This document shows, one piece after another, positions 42,745 through 50,959 of a stretch of DNA of 64,000 nt. This DNA comes from Oxobacter pfennigii (GTDB lineage: Bacteria; Bacillota; Clostridia; Clostridiales; Oxobacteraceae): positions 24,095 through 88,094 of the forward strand of contig NZ_LKET01000027.1 of NCBI RefSeq assembly GCF_001317355.1, given 5' to 3'. The position numbers and the translations under genes were made by a program. Position 1 is the stretch's first letter; each line of letters starts with the position of its first letter. The notes beneath the pieces were generated by a model that was given only the letters and a program-made list of their open reading frames with translations, had not been told where the DNA came from and searched no databases.

Positions 42745-42772
42745 ATTATATAGATATTTTCTATTATGTCGA
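42745..42772 (-). promoter_or_regulatory. Probable sigma-A promoter of the first CWB2 gene
   Basis: Minus-strand -35 TCGACA (42767-42772) and -10 TATAAT (42745-42750), 16 bases apart, reading toward the CWB2 gene at 42658. Confidence 0.6.
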
Positions 42773-42800
42773 TAAAATGTGGTAAATTTGTTATAAAGAT

Positions 42801-42838
42801 GAAAAAAGCACTCTGTCCAAGTTGGATAGAGTGCTTTA
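42801..42838 (-). terminator. Terminator of the large CWB2 gene
   Basis: AAAGCACTCTATCC / GGACAGAGTGCTTT with one mismatch pair and loop AACTT, followed by TTTC on the minus strand. Confidence 0.82.
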
Positions 42839-42854
42839 ACAAAGCTTGATTTAA

Positions 42855-45572
42855 TTAATTCGCTTCAATTGTGTATCTAGTTGTTCCGTTGCTGTTGGTT
42901 ATTTCAAGTATAAAAGTATATCCAGCATCTTCTATCAGCATATTCAGTACCTTATCAATACCTTGCTCTTCGATGATTTCTTTAGTATCATCTTCAAGAG
43001 CCTGAATTTCATGGAATGCTCCCATTAATGCCGCATAAAGAGTAGTAGGGTTTAATTGAGCTTCGTCTCTTGCAGCTTCATAAATTGCTTCCAGATTAAC
43101 AGCATCATATATAGCTTGCTTTTCACTTGAATTAATTAATGCATTTGTTAAAATAGTGAAATTAATAGCTTCATAGAAATCTGAACTCCAAGGTGCGCTG
43201 TTTATTTCATCTATCATATCTTCTGAATCATCACCAACTAATGTAGCAAAAGCATTACTTGAGTAGATTCCATCATTATCAACATATACTGCTATCGCAG
43301 GAGCTAAAGCTTCCTGTATACCTTCCTGTGTATCATTTCCGGCAGCATCATAAATTGTTGGTAAGCCTATAGCCTCGTAAATGCTTGAAATATTTCCTAC
43401 TTGTCCTGTTAAACCATCAAGTAAAGTCGGAATTACTTCATCATAAATAACTGCCTTGTAATCATCATTCTTTACAGCATTTAATATGGCAGTAAGGTCT
43501 ATAGCATCTGCAATGTCATTAACATCTATATCAGCATCCTGCAATGCTGATAAAATATTTAATGGTCTCAATCCGCTTGCATTACCTATTACGGTTAATT
43601 CATTTGAACCGCTGCTAAATGACCATTGTCCAAGGGTCCTGTTTGGCTCATCGTCTTCATCATCGTCATCATAAGATAATGTAACCGTGCCTGCTGCCGA
43701 TACTATAATAGTTGCACCGGAGATATTATAAGGCGCATCCAATGTAAATACACCATTAACTGGTGCAACGCCGGCAAGTCTTTCAATCTCTGGAGCTGGC
43801 TCATCGTCATCATCGTCTCCGTTACCGCCGCCACCACCGCCACCGCCGCCGGTTGATGGTGTACCGGTTACTGTCTTTCCGCCAACACTTGCGCTGACAC
43901 CGGAAGCCACGTTAGTAGTCTTTGGCTTCTGTTCTATTGTTACTCCGTTGGCGTTTATGTTTGCAGTATTAATTGTACCTTTACCTGATACAGAAGCTGA
44001 AGTACTTACGTTAAGAGTTGTTACACTTGTACCTTCTGCCAGGTCAACAGCTGCATTGGCTGCTGTGCTGTCAATATTCAATGTCTTAATGGAACCTTGG
44101 GATAAAGTTACCTTTGCTCCGCTTCCCTCAACTTCGACTGTATCAAAGTCACCAACTAAGGTAACCTCAGCACCTGCAGGAATAGCAACGTTTACAAAAC
44201 CGCTTCCGGTAAGTTCGGATTCCCCCAGCTTACCGCCGCTGTTCAAAACTACATCAGCTATAGTTGTGCTGCCGCTTGCTACCAGCCTTACGCTGTGGCC
44301 GTCAGGCACATCAACAACTACGGTTTGTCCATTAAAATTGTACATTATAATACTGTCCGTACCGCCGCCTTTGACAGTGGTAGTACCTTTTACAGTTACA
44401 TTATTAAGGTTTACGGTGCCTAATCCTATGGCTTTTGCAAGGAGCAGGTCGCCTTCTATGGTTACATTCTGTAACGTTACACCATCAGCAGCAATAACTA
44501 CATTACCGTTGATTGTCTCTGTACCTTCTGCTGGTCCATAAACTCCTGATGAATCGTATCTTGCTGCTACGGGAATCAATGCTGTTATGCTATTTGCAAC
44601 AGATGAAGGCATAACTGCTTCTCCTCCTAAGGATATAACCTCAGTTGCCAGGGATGTATTAGCCTTTAAAAAGTCCAAAGTCCCGGCAGCAAGATTCTGA
44701 TATGCCAAAACAACAGGGGATGATGTCTTGGCTGCCAAAGCAGCACCTGAAAGTGCATCGGCAAATTCATTGCCGCTTGGGCCATCGCCCACTGCAAGGT
44801 AAATAGTATCAAAATTGAGAGTATCTTTAAATTCGTCCATAACAAGCACGTTTGTTGCGTACCTGTCAGCACCGCCTAACCTTGTTGCATTAGGTGCCAA
44901 ATAATATACCAAATCTCCTATAACTCCGGTACCGCCAACAACATAGGACTTTGTTACACCGCAGGTATTCATATATAAAACAGCAGATGAGGGCAATGTG
45001 TCCTTCATTGTAAGAATTATTGGCCAGCCGTTGGCTGATGCTACGGGTGCTATGGATAGTGCATCTGGGTAATTTTCACCAGTTGCTAAAACCACGGTTT
45101 TAACAGTACCAATTTTTTCAGCTATTTTAACTGATGTTTCATATCTGTCTGCGCCCCAGAAACGTACAACACTTGCTATACCTGCTGCAGTCAAAGCTAT
45201 TTCAACATTTTCAGATACAGCACCTGTTCCGCCTACTATGATTACATTCTTTACTCCTAACCTCTTTAACTCATTTAATGTATTGGCATTTAAGGTGCTT
45301 GTCTCAGTTAAAAGTATAGGCGCATCATACTTTTTAGCTAGGGGTCCTGCACAAAGTGCATCGGCAAAATCGTCTCCCCTGGCTATAATTGCATAGTCTG
45401 AGCCTGAAGGCCATCCTTTTTGTGATATAGCAACTGCAGTCTGATACCTGTCCTGTCCGTAAAGCCTTTCTGCCGATGTCTCAGCAAATGCTATGCCGCC
45501 AACAATTGTCTGAGTTAAAATCAGACAAGTTACTAAACACCACGTAAAAATCCTTTTAAATTTTTTAGGCAT
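42855..45572 (-). CDS. Large CWB2 surface protein with beta-helix-like and Gly/Asp linker regions
   Basis: A 905-residue exported protein. Order: signal (KRIFTWCLVTCLILTQTIVGGIAFA), three CWB2 repeats (about 30-325: RLYGQDRYQTAVAIS, FADALCAGPLAKKYDAP, VIIVGGTGAVSENVE and repeats), a beta-solenoid-like part (about 345-590: NGNVVIAADGVTLQNVTIEG and similar short strands), a linker of nine Gly followed by Asp repeats, and a C-terminal domain (about 640-905) with repeated IYDAVNLEAIYEAA-type helices. ATG 45572 follows AAAGGAG; an in-frame ATG at 45626 lacks one. The paralogue downstream shares only the anchor. The Asp-rich linker suggests calcium binding. Likely adhesin or structural wall protein. 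Confidence 0.88.
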   Translation of the reverse strand: MPKKFKRIFTWCLVTCLILTQTIVGGIAFAETSAERLYGQDRYQTAVAISQKGWPSGSDYAIIARGDDFADALCAGPLAKKYDAPILLTETSTLNANTLNELKRLGVKNVIIVGGTGAVSENVEIALTAAGIASVVRFWGADRYETSVKIAEKIGTVKTVVLATGENYPDALSIAPVASANGWPIILTMKDTLPSSAVLYMNTCGVTKSYVVGGTGVIGDLVYYLAPNATRLGGADRYATNVLVMDEFKDTLNFDTIYLAVGDGPSGNEFADALSGAALAAKTSSPVVLAYQNLAAGTLDFLKANTSLATEVISLGGEAVMPSSVANSITALIPVAARYDSSGVYGPAEGTETINGNVVIAADGVTLQNVTIEGDLLLAKAIGLGTVNLNNVTVKGTTTVKGGGTDSIIMYNFNGQTVVVDVPDGHSVRLVASGSTTIADVVLNSGGKLGESELTGSGFVNVAIPAGAEVTLVGDFDTVEVEGSGAKVTLSQGSIKTLNIDSTAANAAVDLAEGTSVTTLNVSTSASVSGKGTINTANINANGVTIEQKPKTTNVASGVSASVGGKTVTGTPSTGGGGGGGGGNGDDDDDEPAPEIERLAGVAPVNGVFTLDAPYNISGATIIVSAAGTVTLSYDDDDEDDEPNRTLGQWSFSSGSNELTVIGNASGLRPLNILSALQDADIDVNDIADAIDLTAILNAVKNDDYKAVIYDEVIPTLLDGLTGQVGNISSIYEAIGLPTIYDAAGNDTQEGIQEALAPAIAVYVDNDGIYSSNAFATLVGDDSEDMIDEINSAPWSSDFYEAINFTILTNALINSSEKQAIYDAVNLEAIYEAARDEAQLNPTTLYAALMGAFHEIQALEDDTKEIIEEQGIDKVLNMLIEDAGYTFILEITNSNGTTRYTIEAN

Positions 45573-45693
45573 TCTGTGTGTCTCCTTTCTTGTTACTTTA
45601 TTAAACTTTTTTATATAGGTTTTCATTACTATAAATCTACATCACCTCTTTCCGAAAAGAGAAAATAATATAAGCAATAAGTAAAATTACTCA

Positions 45694-46785
45694 CTACATA
45701 CCGTATACATTTACAAGGTATCTCACAGCAGAAATGTCAAGGTTATTAATGGCAGCGCTCTTTATTTCATCTTTTATATCCGCTGAAAAGCTTTTATATG
45801 CTGACTTAGCGCTGTTAATATCACTGCTGAAGTTACCATTGGGATTTCCAATCATTTTGCTGTTAACAGATATTACCCAGCCTACCCAGTTTTTAGCGCT
45901 GCTGTTCTTTACAGCATTTTGCACATTATATAGCTGGCTGTTTGTAGTTTTCAATGCTGATATTTTTTTCTGAGTATCAGCCTCTGCCGGCACAGTTGGT
46001 ATTGCCGGATTCGGGGATGAACCCTGTGTCGGTGTCGGGGTAACTGAGTTTGAAGTTTGATTTGAGCCGGCCTGTGTTATTGTTGGTGAAGGTTTTTGTG
46101 TAACAGTCTTTCCCGTATTGTTCGATTGAGATTGATTTGACGTATTTCCTTGTTGCGGTGTAATTTCTGTAGCATCAGACCCTGCACTGCTTGTCTCATT
46201 TGATGCAAAATCTTCAAACCCCGGCAAGGTCTGCTGTAAAACTATTTTTATATTATCATTATTAAGTATCATATTTTCAATACCGTCCAGCATCAATATC
46301 CGGTTTCCTGCATTAATTGATCCATCTTCTGTTACTGCCATTCCTTGGGGTAAGTACCGGCTGATACCGTATTTAATTAATATATCCGGGAGCTTAAGCC
46401 TTCCCACTGTGACACTGTCAATTGAAGCTATAATATCCCCATCCTTCATGACAGGCGTTACAACGGCTTTGACCATTAACTCCCTGCCTGCCATATGTAC
46501 CAGGGCTTTAAATAAAACCTTGCTTTCCTGTATATCAATATGCATGGCTTTAACATTCTCATTGTCCCGTAATGCTAAAGCTGCAGCCGCATTTAATTCC
46601 TCTTCGTTTAAGTCGATAATACCGTCTCCTAATATGGCAGTCTTTATCTTGGTATTAATATCTACATTATCGTAATTACTGAATGTACTTATATCCTCTT
46701 TATAAACAAGGCAATTATATATATAAAAAACTGCAATAATAAGTAATGCACAAAACAGCAAACTTATTTTTTTAAAAGTTTTCAT
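45694..46785 (-). CDS. Membrane-anchored YpmS/DUF2140-like protein with Ser/Thr linker
   Basis: A 363-residue protein with one N-terminal helix (ISLLFCALLIIAVFYIYNCLVY), an extracytoplasmic domain (about 45-200) with GDGIIDLNEEELNAAAALAL and IASIDSVTVGRLKLP, resembling DUF2140/YpmS, a Thr/Ser/Gln/Pro linker (about 205-275), and a C-terminal helical domain ending NLDISAVRYLVNVYG. The gene at 61836-62906 is a full-length paralogue. Start ATG 46785 has AAGGGG upstream. It is upstream of the two CWB2 genes and downstream of the riboswitch microprotein. Function not known; outer-face surface role inferred. Confidence 0.68.
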   Translation of the reverse strand: MKTFKKISLLFCALLIIAVFYIYNCLVYKEDISTFSNYDNVDINTKIKTAILGDGIIDLNEEELNAAAALALRDNENVKAMHIDIQESKVLFKALVHMAGRELMVKAVVTPVMKDGDIIASIDSVTVGRLKLPDILIKYGISRYLPQGMAVTEDGSINAGNRILMLDGIENMILNNDNIKIVLQQTLPGFEDFASNETSSAGSDATEITPQQGNTSNQSQSNNTGKTVTQKPSPTITQAGSNQTSNSVTPTPTQGSSPNPAIPTVPAEADTQKKISALKTTNSQLYNVQNAVKNSSAKNWVGWVISVNSKMIGNPNGNFSSDINSAKSAYKSFSADIKDEIKSAAINNLDISAVRYLVNVYGM

Positions 46786-46830
46786 ATTTATCCCCTTAAA
46801 AACCAGTGAAATCAACTCATCTTGTATGCC

Positions 46831-46839
46831 ATTATAGCA
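46831..46839 (-). promoter_or_regulatory. Extended -10 promoter of the YpmS-like gene
   Basis: Minus strand TGCTATAAT, about 45 bases upstream of the start codon and just past the terminator of the microprotein gene. It shows the gene can be transcribed apart from the riboswitch. Confidence 0.5.
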
Positions 46840-46885
46840 TATTCTGTCAATAACTTATACTAAAATTTCTATTTTTACCAAATAA

Positions 46886-46909
46886 AAAAAGGAGCTTTAA
46901 GCTCCTTTA
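46886..46909 (-). terminator. Terminator of the microprotein gene
   Basis: AAAGGAGCTT / AAGCTCCTTT hairpin on the minus strand, followed by TTTTTTTATTT. It overlaps the microprotein stop. Confidence 0.85.
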
Positions 46910-47013
46910 CAGTCTGTGTCGTACCGTCTGTCTGCCAGGGCACTTGCCCTTAAACAAGCCATGATGAAAGTTGCAATTGTTAACAAGACGCCGATAAAAA
47001 TTAACAATTTCAC
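46897..47013 (-). CDS. 38-residue membrane microprotein under c-di-GMP riboswitch control
   Basis: GTG 47013 lies seven bases after a full GGAGGT ribosome site. The product has one helix (MKLLIFIGVLLTIATFIMAC) followed by LRASALADRRYDTDCKGA. It is the only gene between a class I c-di-GMP aptamer with terminator platform (47061-47206) and its own terminator, so it is the riboswitch's direct target. It resembles the 42-residue protein at 38003-38131. It is too short for most gene finders. Function unknown; membrane location and second-messenger control suggest a small regulator of a membrane enzyme or of surface-protein export. Confidence 0.78.
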   Translation of the reverse strand: MKLLIFIGVLLTIATFIMACLRASALADRRYDTDCKGA

Positions 47014-47060
47014 AGCCTATACCTCCATAAATTTATTAAATTAAAATCCGGAGGAATTGT

Positions 47061-47089
47061 AAAAATATAAAGCTATTCCGAAGAATAGC
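47061..47089 (-). terminator. Expression platform terminator of the c-di-GMP riboswitch
   Basis: Minus strand GCTATTC-TTCG-GAATAGC followed by TTTATATTTTT, between aptamer and ribosome site. The UUCG tetraloop and T-rich tail make a strong intrinsic terminator. Confidence 0.8.
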
Positions 47090-47109
47090 AATTAAAACGA
47101 GTATATCAT

Positions 47110-47206
47110 TCATCTTCGGTAACTGGCTGGCATAATCACTTTTTATGTGATTTTAACCCCTATAGTTTTGCGTCCTTAGGTTTCCCTAAGTTTGCCTTTA
47201 TCGGAT
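47110..47206 (-). promoter_or_regulatory. Class I c-di-GMP riboswitch (GEMM-I) aptamer
   Basis: On the minus strand the conserved order is ATAAAGGCAAACTTAGGG, GAAACCTAAGGACGCAAAAC, TATAGGGGTTAAAATC, and after the P3 hairpin GCCAGCCAGTTACCGAAG. GGCAAAC, the GAAA tetraloop-bearing P2, GACGCAAAAC and the receptor/closing segment are all in place. It lies about 100 bases before the microprotein start. Confidence 0.93.
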
Positions 47207-47315
47207 TTTAATTTCATTATTATTATATACGATATATGAAATCATGTCTACTAAATTATGCGAATTTAATCTAAATATGGAAAAAAATATATATTAATAT
47301 CATTTTATTGCTTCG

Positions 47316-47756
47316 TTAAATCATGCCCAGCTTTTTCTTAATTAAAAATATATCCTTACGGGTTCTCGTATCTTCATCTATCCAGAAATTGATATTTTCT
47401 GATAACTCATTTATATTTGACATGGTTTCTATGTGATATGCTGCCGTCTTTGCTTCAAATTCCGAAAGCTGATCTTTTAAACTATCGACTTTAATTTCTA
47501 AGCTATCGAACCTTGTATCAACCTTTTCAAATCTCTCATCGGCTTTATCCAGCCTGCCGTCGATTTTATCTAATCTTTCACCTACCCTGGCAAACTTTAC
47601 GTTTATATCATCAAATCTCTTATCAATTTTATTAAACTTCTCGTCTATCTTTTCAAATTTTTGGTCGATTCTTTCAAATCTCTCATCTATCTTATCAAAC
47701 TTTATGTTAAACTCAGCGTACATTTTTTCAAGTAATTCAAAAGCTTTATCTTCCAA
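47316..47756 (-). CDS. Coiled-coil protein of unknown function, copy 1
   Basis: A 146-residue, wholly helical protein. From about residue 20 to 100 it is built of a seven-residue repeat of the form KFDKIDERFERIDQ, i.e. F..ID.(R/K)F..ID, which makes a long coiled coil. It begins EDKAFELLEKMYAEF, like its neighbour. TTG 47756 gives the same N-terminus as the neighbour and lies ten bases after AGGAG; GTG 47765 is too close to it. Such proteins are common in Clostridia, sometimes listed as hypothetical or tail-fibre-like. Function unknown. The pair form a small operon. Confidence 0.72.
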   Translation of the reverse strand: MEDKAFELLEKMYAEFNIKFDKIDERFERIDQKFEKIDEKFNKIDKRFDDINVKFARVGERLDKIDGRLDKADERFEKVDTRFDSLEIKVDSLKDQLSEFEAKTAAYHIETMSNINELSENINFWIDEDTRTRKDIFLIKKKLGMI

Positions 47757-47775
47757 TATGAGCACGCTCCTATGG

Positions 47776-48078
47776 TTATATTCTTCTGCCGCCTTCTATT
47801 ACCTCAATTCTTATATCATGCTTATCAACCTTATCCGATAAAACATCCACTTTCTTTTCGAGGCATGTTAATTTTTCATATGTTAATTTATATCCGTCTT
47901 CAAGTGCTGTGAGCCTGTCATTAATAGGCCCGTCTAATTTTTCATTAACTTTTCTTACGTCTTTTTTTATTTCAGATATTTCATTTTCAATTTTATCAAA
48001 TCTCTTGTCAATCTTTTCAAATTTTATGCTAAATTCAATGTACATCTTTTCTACTAATTCAAAAGTTTTATCTTCCAT
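47776..48078 (-). CDS. Coiled-coil protein of unknown function, copy 2
   Basis: A 100-residue shorter paralogue of the adjacent gene. It starts MEDKTFELVEKMYIEFSIKF, has KIDKRFDKIENEISEIKKDVRKVNEKL and ends with a second coiled-coil helix (LTCLEKKVDVLSDKVDKHDI). There are only short heptad runs. The two genes lie 10-20 bases apart on the minus strand and clearly arose by duplication. They may form a hetero-coiled coil. No enzyme motif is seen. Confidence 0.72.
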   Translation of the reverse strand: MEDKTFELVEKMYIEFSIKFEKIDKRFDKIENEISEIKKDVRKVNEKLDGPINDRLTALEDGYKLTYEKLTCLEKKVDVLSDKVDKHDIRIEVIEGGRRI

Positions 48079-48228
48079 TCTTTCACACCTTCTTAATATT
48101 TTATTCAGAACGTATGTTCGTATATTTTATTAGTATTATATACATCAAAGGTTCATTTATACATATAAACTTAAAAAATAATCCCTACTTTTACATATAC
48201 TTTTATAATATTATATCATAAAATAATC

Positions 48229-48270
48229 CAAGTCTGTAGTCTGTCCCAAATGCAAAATTGGAATGAACCG
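48229..48270 (+). repeat. Isolated REP-like unit
   Basis: CTGTCCCAAATGCAAAATTGG followed by GAACCGTCCCC resembles the 42-bp units at 30.4-30.6 kb in both ends and spacing. It lies in the gap before the serine dehydratase genes; nothing else clear is seen there apart from a TATAAT near 48312. Confidence 0.5.
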
Positions 48271-48362
48271 TCCCCTTCCTTGAAACCTCCCTCCTTACAT
48301 AATTCCGGCTATAATGATAAACTAATATGTATATAGATTAATAATACGGCAGGTGAAAATAT

Positions 48363-49034
48363 ATGGCTAAAAACTATGGCGTGTTTGACATATTAGGGCC
48401 GGTGATGATAGGTCCTTCAAGCTCTCATACTGCAGGGGCAGCCAGGCTGGGAAGAATTGCAGCAAACATAGCAGGAAGTGATATAAAAAAAGTTACCTTT
48501 TTGCTTCATGGTTCCTTTGCTAAAACATATAAAGGCCATGGTACCGACAAAGCGCTGCTGGCCGGCGTACTGGGTTTTGAGCCCCACGATGAGAGACTTC
48601 GGGACTCGTTTATAATAGCCAGCAAAGAAGGACTGGAATACGAATTTATAGAATCCGACTTGGGGGATGTACACCCTAACACCGTTAAGTTTCTCTTTGA
48701 AAAAAGTAACGGCACAGCCTTTACCGTCACTGGATCGTCAATAGGCGGCGGAAATGTACTTATAAAGGAAGTAAACGGCGAAGAAGTGGAATTTACGGGA
48801 GAATACCCTACCATAATCACAAAGCATTATGACAGGCCGGGGGTAATTACTGCCGTCACTTCGCTATTATCAGAGCTTAAAGTGAATATAGCCTTTATGA
48901 AGGTTATAAGAAAATCAAAGGGGCAGATGGCATCCATGGTGGTGGAAACGGATAACCCAATTCCTGATGAAGCTATTGAGGGAATTTCAAAAATAAAGGA
49001 TATAGAAAAGGTTTTTCTGGTAAAGCCTATATAA
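48363..49034 (+). CDS. sdaAB: L-serine dehydratase, iron-sulfur-dependent, beta subunit
   Basis: A 223-residue beta subunit of the two-subunit enzyme that turns L-serine into pyruvate and ammonia. The conserved start is NYGVFDILGPVMIGPSSSHTAGAARLG. The C-terminal part is an ACT domain (DRPGVITAVTSLLSELKVNIAFMKVIRKSKGQMASMVVETD). The gene is 16 bases upstream of the alpha subunit. AGGTG precedes ATG 48363. The split form is typical of Firmicutes, and the oxygen-labile cluster fits an anaerobe that ferments amino acids. Confidence 0.96.
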   Translation: MAKNYGVFDILGPVMIGPSSSHTAGAARLGRIAANIAGSDIKKVTFLLHGSFAKTYKGHGTDKALLAGVLGFEPHDERLRDSFIIASKEGLEYEFIESDLGDVHPNTVKFLFEKSNGTAFTVTGSSIGGGNVLIKEVNGEEVEFTGEYPTIITKHYDRPGVITAVTSLLSELKVNIAFMKVIRKSKGQMASMVVETDNPIPDEAIEGISKIKDIEKVFLVKPI

Positions 49035-49050
49035 AGAAAGGAAGAGAAAT

Positions 49051-49917
49051 ATGTTCAGCAGTGCAAAAGAGCTACTGGAATACTGCATCAAAAATAATGT
49101 GAAAATAAGTGCTGCCATAATAGATGACGAGGCTAAAACTTCTGAGAAATCCAAAGGAGAAGTGATGGAAAGAATGCGCCAAAGCCTTGAAGTAATGAGA
49201 AGCTCCGCATCCCAGGGATTGGAGAAGGATATAAAATCCATCAGCGGCCTTATCGGCGGTGATGCCAAGAGAATAAACGATAACATAAATAAAAACAAAA
49301 CCCTGTGCGGAAGCAATATAAACAAAGCCATGGCAAGGGCATTTTCATCCAGCGAAGTAAACAGCGCCATGGGAAGAATAGTTGCAGCACCCACAGCCGG
49401 CTCCTGCGGCATTCTTCCGGCGGTTATAATTACAGCAGCTGAAAATTTCAACTCCACAGAGGAAGAAATAGTAAATTCCCTATTTACGGCATCGGCTGTG
49501 GGAGCCATAATAGCCGGCAACGCCACATTATCCGGGGCTGAAGGTGGCTGCCAGGCAGAATGCGGCTCTGCATCCGCAATGGCTGCCGCCGCCTGTGTGG
49601 AATTAGCCGGCGGTACACCGGAAATGTCATTTCACGCCGCAGCCATTGCAATAAAATGCATATTAGGCCTTGTATGCGACCCCATAGCCGGATTGGTTGA
49701 AGCACCCTGCGCAAAACGAAATGCCATGGGATCAGTAAACGCCATGGCAGCTGCCGATATGGCTCTTGCCGGAGTAAAGAGCATTATCCCCTTTGATGAA
49801 GTGGTGGATGCAATGTACAGAATAGGTAAATCAATGCCCTTTGAATTGAGAGAAACCTCTTTAGGCGGCTTGGCAGCAACACCTACGGGAATAAAACTGC
49901 ACAAAGAAATATTTTAA
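49051..49917 (+). CDS. sdaAA: L-serine dehydratase, iron-sulfur-dependent, alpha subunit
   Basis: The 288-residue catalytic subunit. Cysteines for the [4Fe-4S] cluster lie in GGCQAECGSASAMAAAACVE, LGLVCDPIAGLVEAPCAKRN, and the serine-binding region is AAPTAGSCGILPAV. The C-terminal FELRETSLGGLAATPTG is the usual end. It completes the sdaAB-sdaAA operon and is followed by a terminator. The enzyme serves serine breakdown for pyruvate and energy. Confidence 0.97.
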   Translation: MFSSAKELLEYCIKNNVKISAAIIDDEAKTSEKSKGEVMERMRQSLEVMRSSASQGLEKDIKSISGLIGGDAKRINDNINKNKTLCGSNINKAMARAFSSSEVNSAMGRIVAAPTAGSCGILPAVIITAAENFNSTEEEIVNSLFTASAVGAIIAGNATLSGAEGGCQAECGSASAMAAAACVELAGGTPEMSFHAAAIAIKCILGLVCDPIAGLVEAPCAKRNAMGSVNAMAAADMALAGVKSIIPFDEVVDAMYRIGKSMPFELRETSLGGLAATPTGIKLHKEIF

Positions 49918-49922
49918 ATTAC

Positions 49923-49963
49923 AAAAGGCCTGACACCGCTAAAAACGAGGTCAGACCTTTTTC
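49923..49963 (+). terminator. Terminator of the serine dehydratase operon
   Basis: AAGGCCTGAC-ACC arms with GG-TCAGACCTT, then TTTTTC; one unpaired base in the stem. Confidence 0.7.
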
Positions 49964-49994
49964 TTATCTTAATATCCTTTATGAACCAAATAGA

Positions 49995-50429
49995 CTATTT
50001 TACTATGAGCACCGGGCAATGTGCACCTGATAAAACTCTCTGTGCAACGCTTCCTAATACTGCACCTGTCAATGGTCCCTGGCCGCGGCTTCCCATTACT
50101 ACCAAATCAAAGCCTTTGTTTGCTTCTTCTATAACTTCCATCGCAGCATGTCCTGCAACAAACTTCTTTTCTATTTTTATGTTGCCTGCGTCGACATCCT
50201 TTAATGCCCTCTCCATAACTGCCTGTCCCATTTCATTTATCTGGTCAGGAGTGGGATATAACGGTGCCAAATTAAAAGTCGCTTCTGCATCCACTATTGG
50301 TTCAGGAGTATAAACTACATGAAAAAGCTCAACTTCGGACTCAAATTGTTTTGCCAGCGCTAAAGCCACATCCAAAGCCCTTTTCGAAGCCTCCGAGACG
50401 TCAGTGGGTACTAAAATTTTCTTGAACAT
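49995..50429 (-). CDS. Universal stress protein (UspA family)
   Basis: A 144-residue single-domain Usp protein. The N-terminal KILVPTDVSEASKRAL and the ATP-binding GSRGQGPLTGAVLGSVAQRVL (G-2x-G-9x-G-S) are both present, so it is the ATP-binding type. VDLVVMG-like FDLVVMGSRG precedes it. These dimeric cytoplasmic proteins support survival under stress or starvation. Start ATG 50429 has GGAGG upstream, and a consensus sigma-A promoter lies 60-85 bases upstream. Monocistronic. Confidence 0.95.
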   Translation of the reverse strand: MFKKILVPTDVSEASKRALDVALALAKQFESEVELFHVVYTPEPIVDAEATFNLAPLYPTPDQINEMGQAVMERALKDVDAGNIKIEKKFVAGHAAMEVIEEANKGFDLVVMGSRGQGPLTGAVLGSVAQRVLSGAHCPVLIVK

Positions 50430-50485
50430 TTTTCATTCCTCCATAATTTTTATTTTAGATAATTTTTATTTAATTAATAATTATT

Positions 50486-50514
50486 ATTATATAGAATGTA
50501 TTTTTTATTGTCAA
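50486..50514 (-). promoter_or_regulatory. Consensus sigma-A promoter of the universal stress gene
   Basis: Minus-strand TTGACA (50509-50514), 17 bases, TATAAT (50486-50491): both hexamers are perfect, so the gene is probably strongly expressed in growth. Confidence 0.85.
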
Positions 50515-50678
50515 TACATATTTTACTAGTTTAGAAAATATTTTTCTATCCTTGCGAGAGAGTATAAAAATCCAATATAAAAATACTTATGTATACTATT
50601 TAGCAAATAAGGTTTATAATTAAAATATGACTAAAAAAGTAACAAAAGATAAAAAAATGAGCAAATAACGGAGGGTTT

Positions 50679-50840
50679 ATGGATTTATATTGTGGCAACT
50701 GCAAATTTACTAATACTAGCGTGGATGGATTAAAATGCAAACTATACAATAGCCTTTTAAATTGCAATGATTTTAAAATTTTGCGACTGGTAAAATGTAA
50801 ATTTGAGAATAGCAAGATTAACAAAGTTATAGAAAAATAA
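50679..50840 (+). CDS. Small Cys-rich protein (53 residues)
   Basis: ATG 50679 with GGAGGG upstream opens a 53-residue frame starting MDLYCGNCKFTNTSVDGLKC. Five cysteines lie at positions 5, 8, 20, 29 and 40; the first pair is CxxC, so metal binding is likely. The rest is basic. It is not recognised as a known family, but ribosome site, spacing and codon use support a real gene. It is alone between the stress gene and the accessory island. Confidence 0.6.
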   Translation: MDLYCGNCKFTNTSVDGLKCKLYNSLLNCNDFKILRLVKCKFENSKINKVIEK

Positions 50841-50959
50841 TTAATGACAGGAATTATGTAGAGAGGTCACCTATGATTGGTGTCTTTTTTATTTGGCATA
50901 AAAAGGAATGGCCGTTCACCTGCAACTGCAGAGCTTCTCACTTTTTTTGAGGGCATATG

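Noticed and set aside
47316..48078. Phage tail-fibre genes
   Set aside because: The coiled-coil repeats alone suggested this, but no phage structural gene is near.
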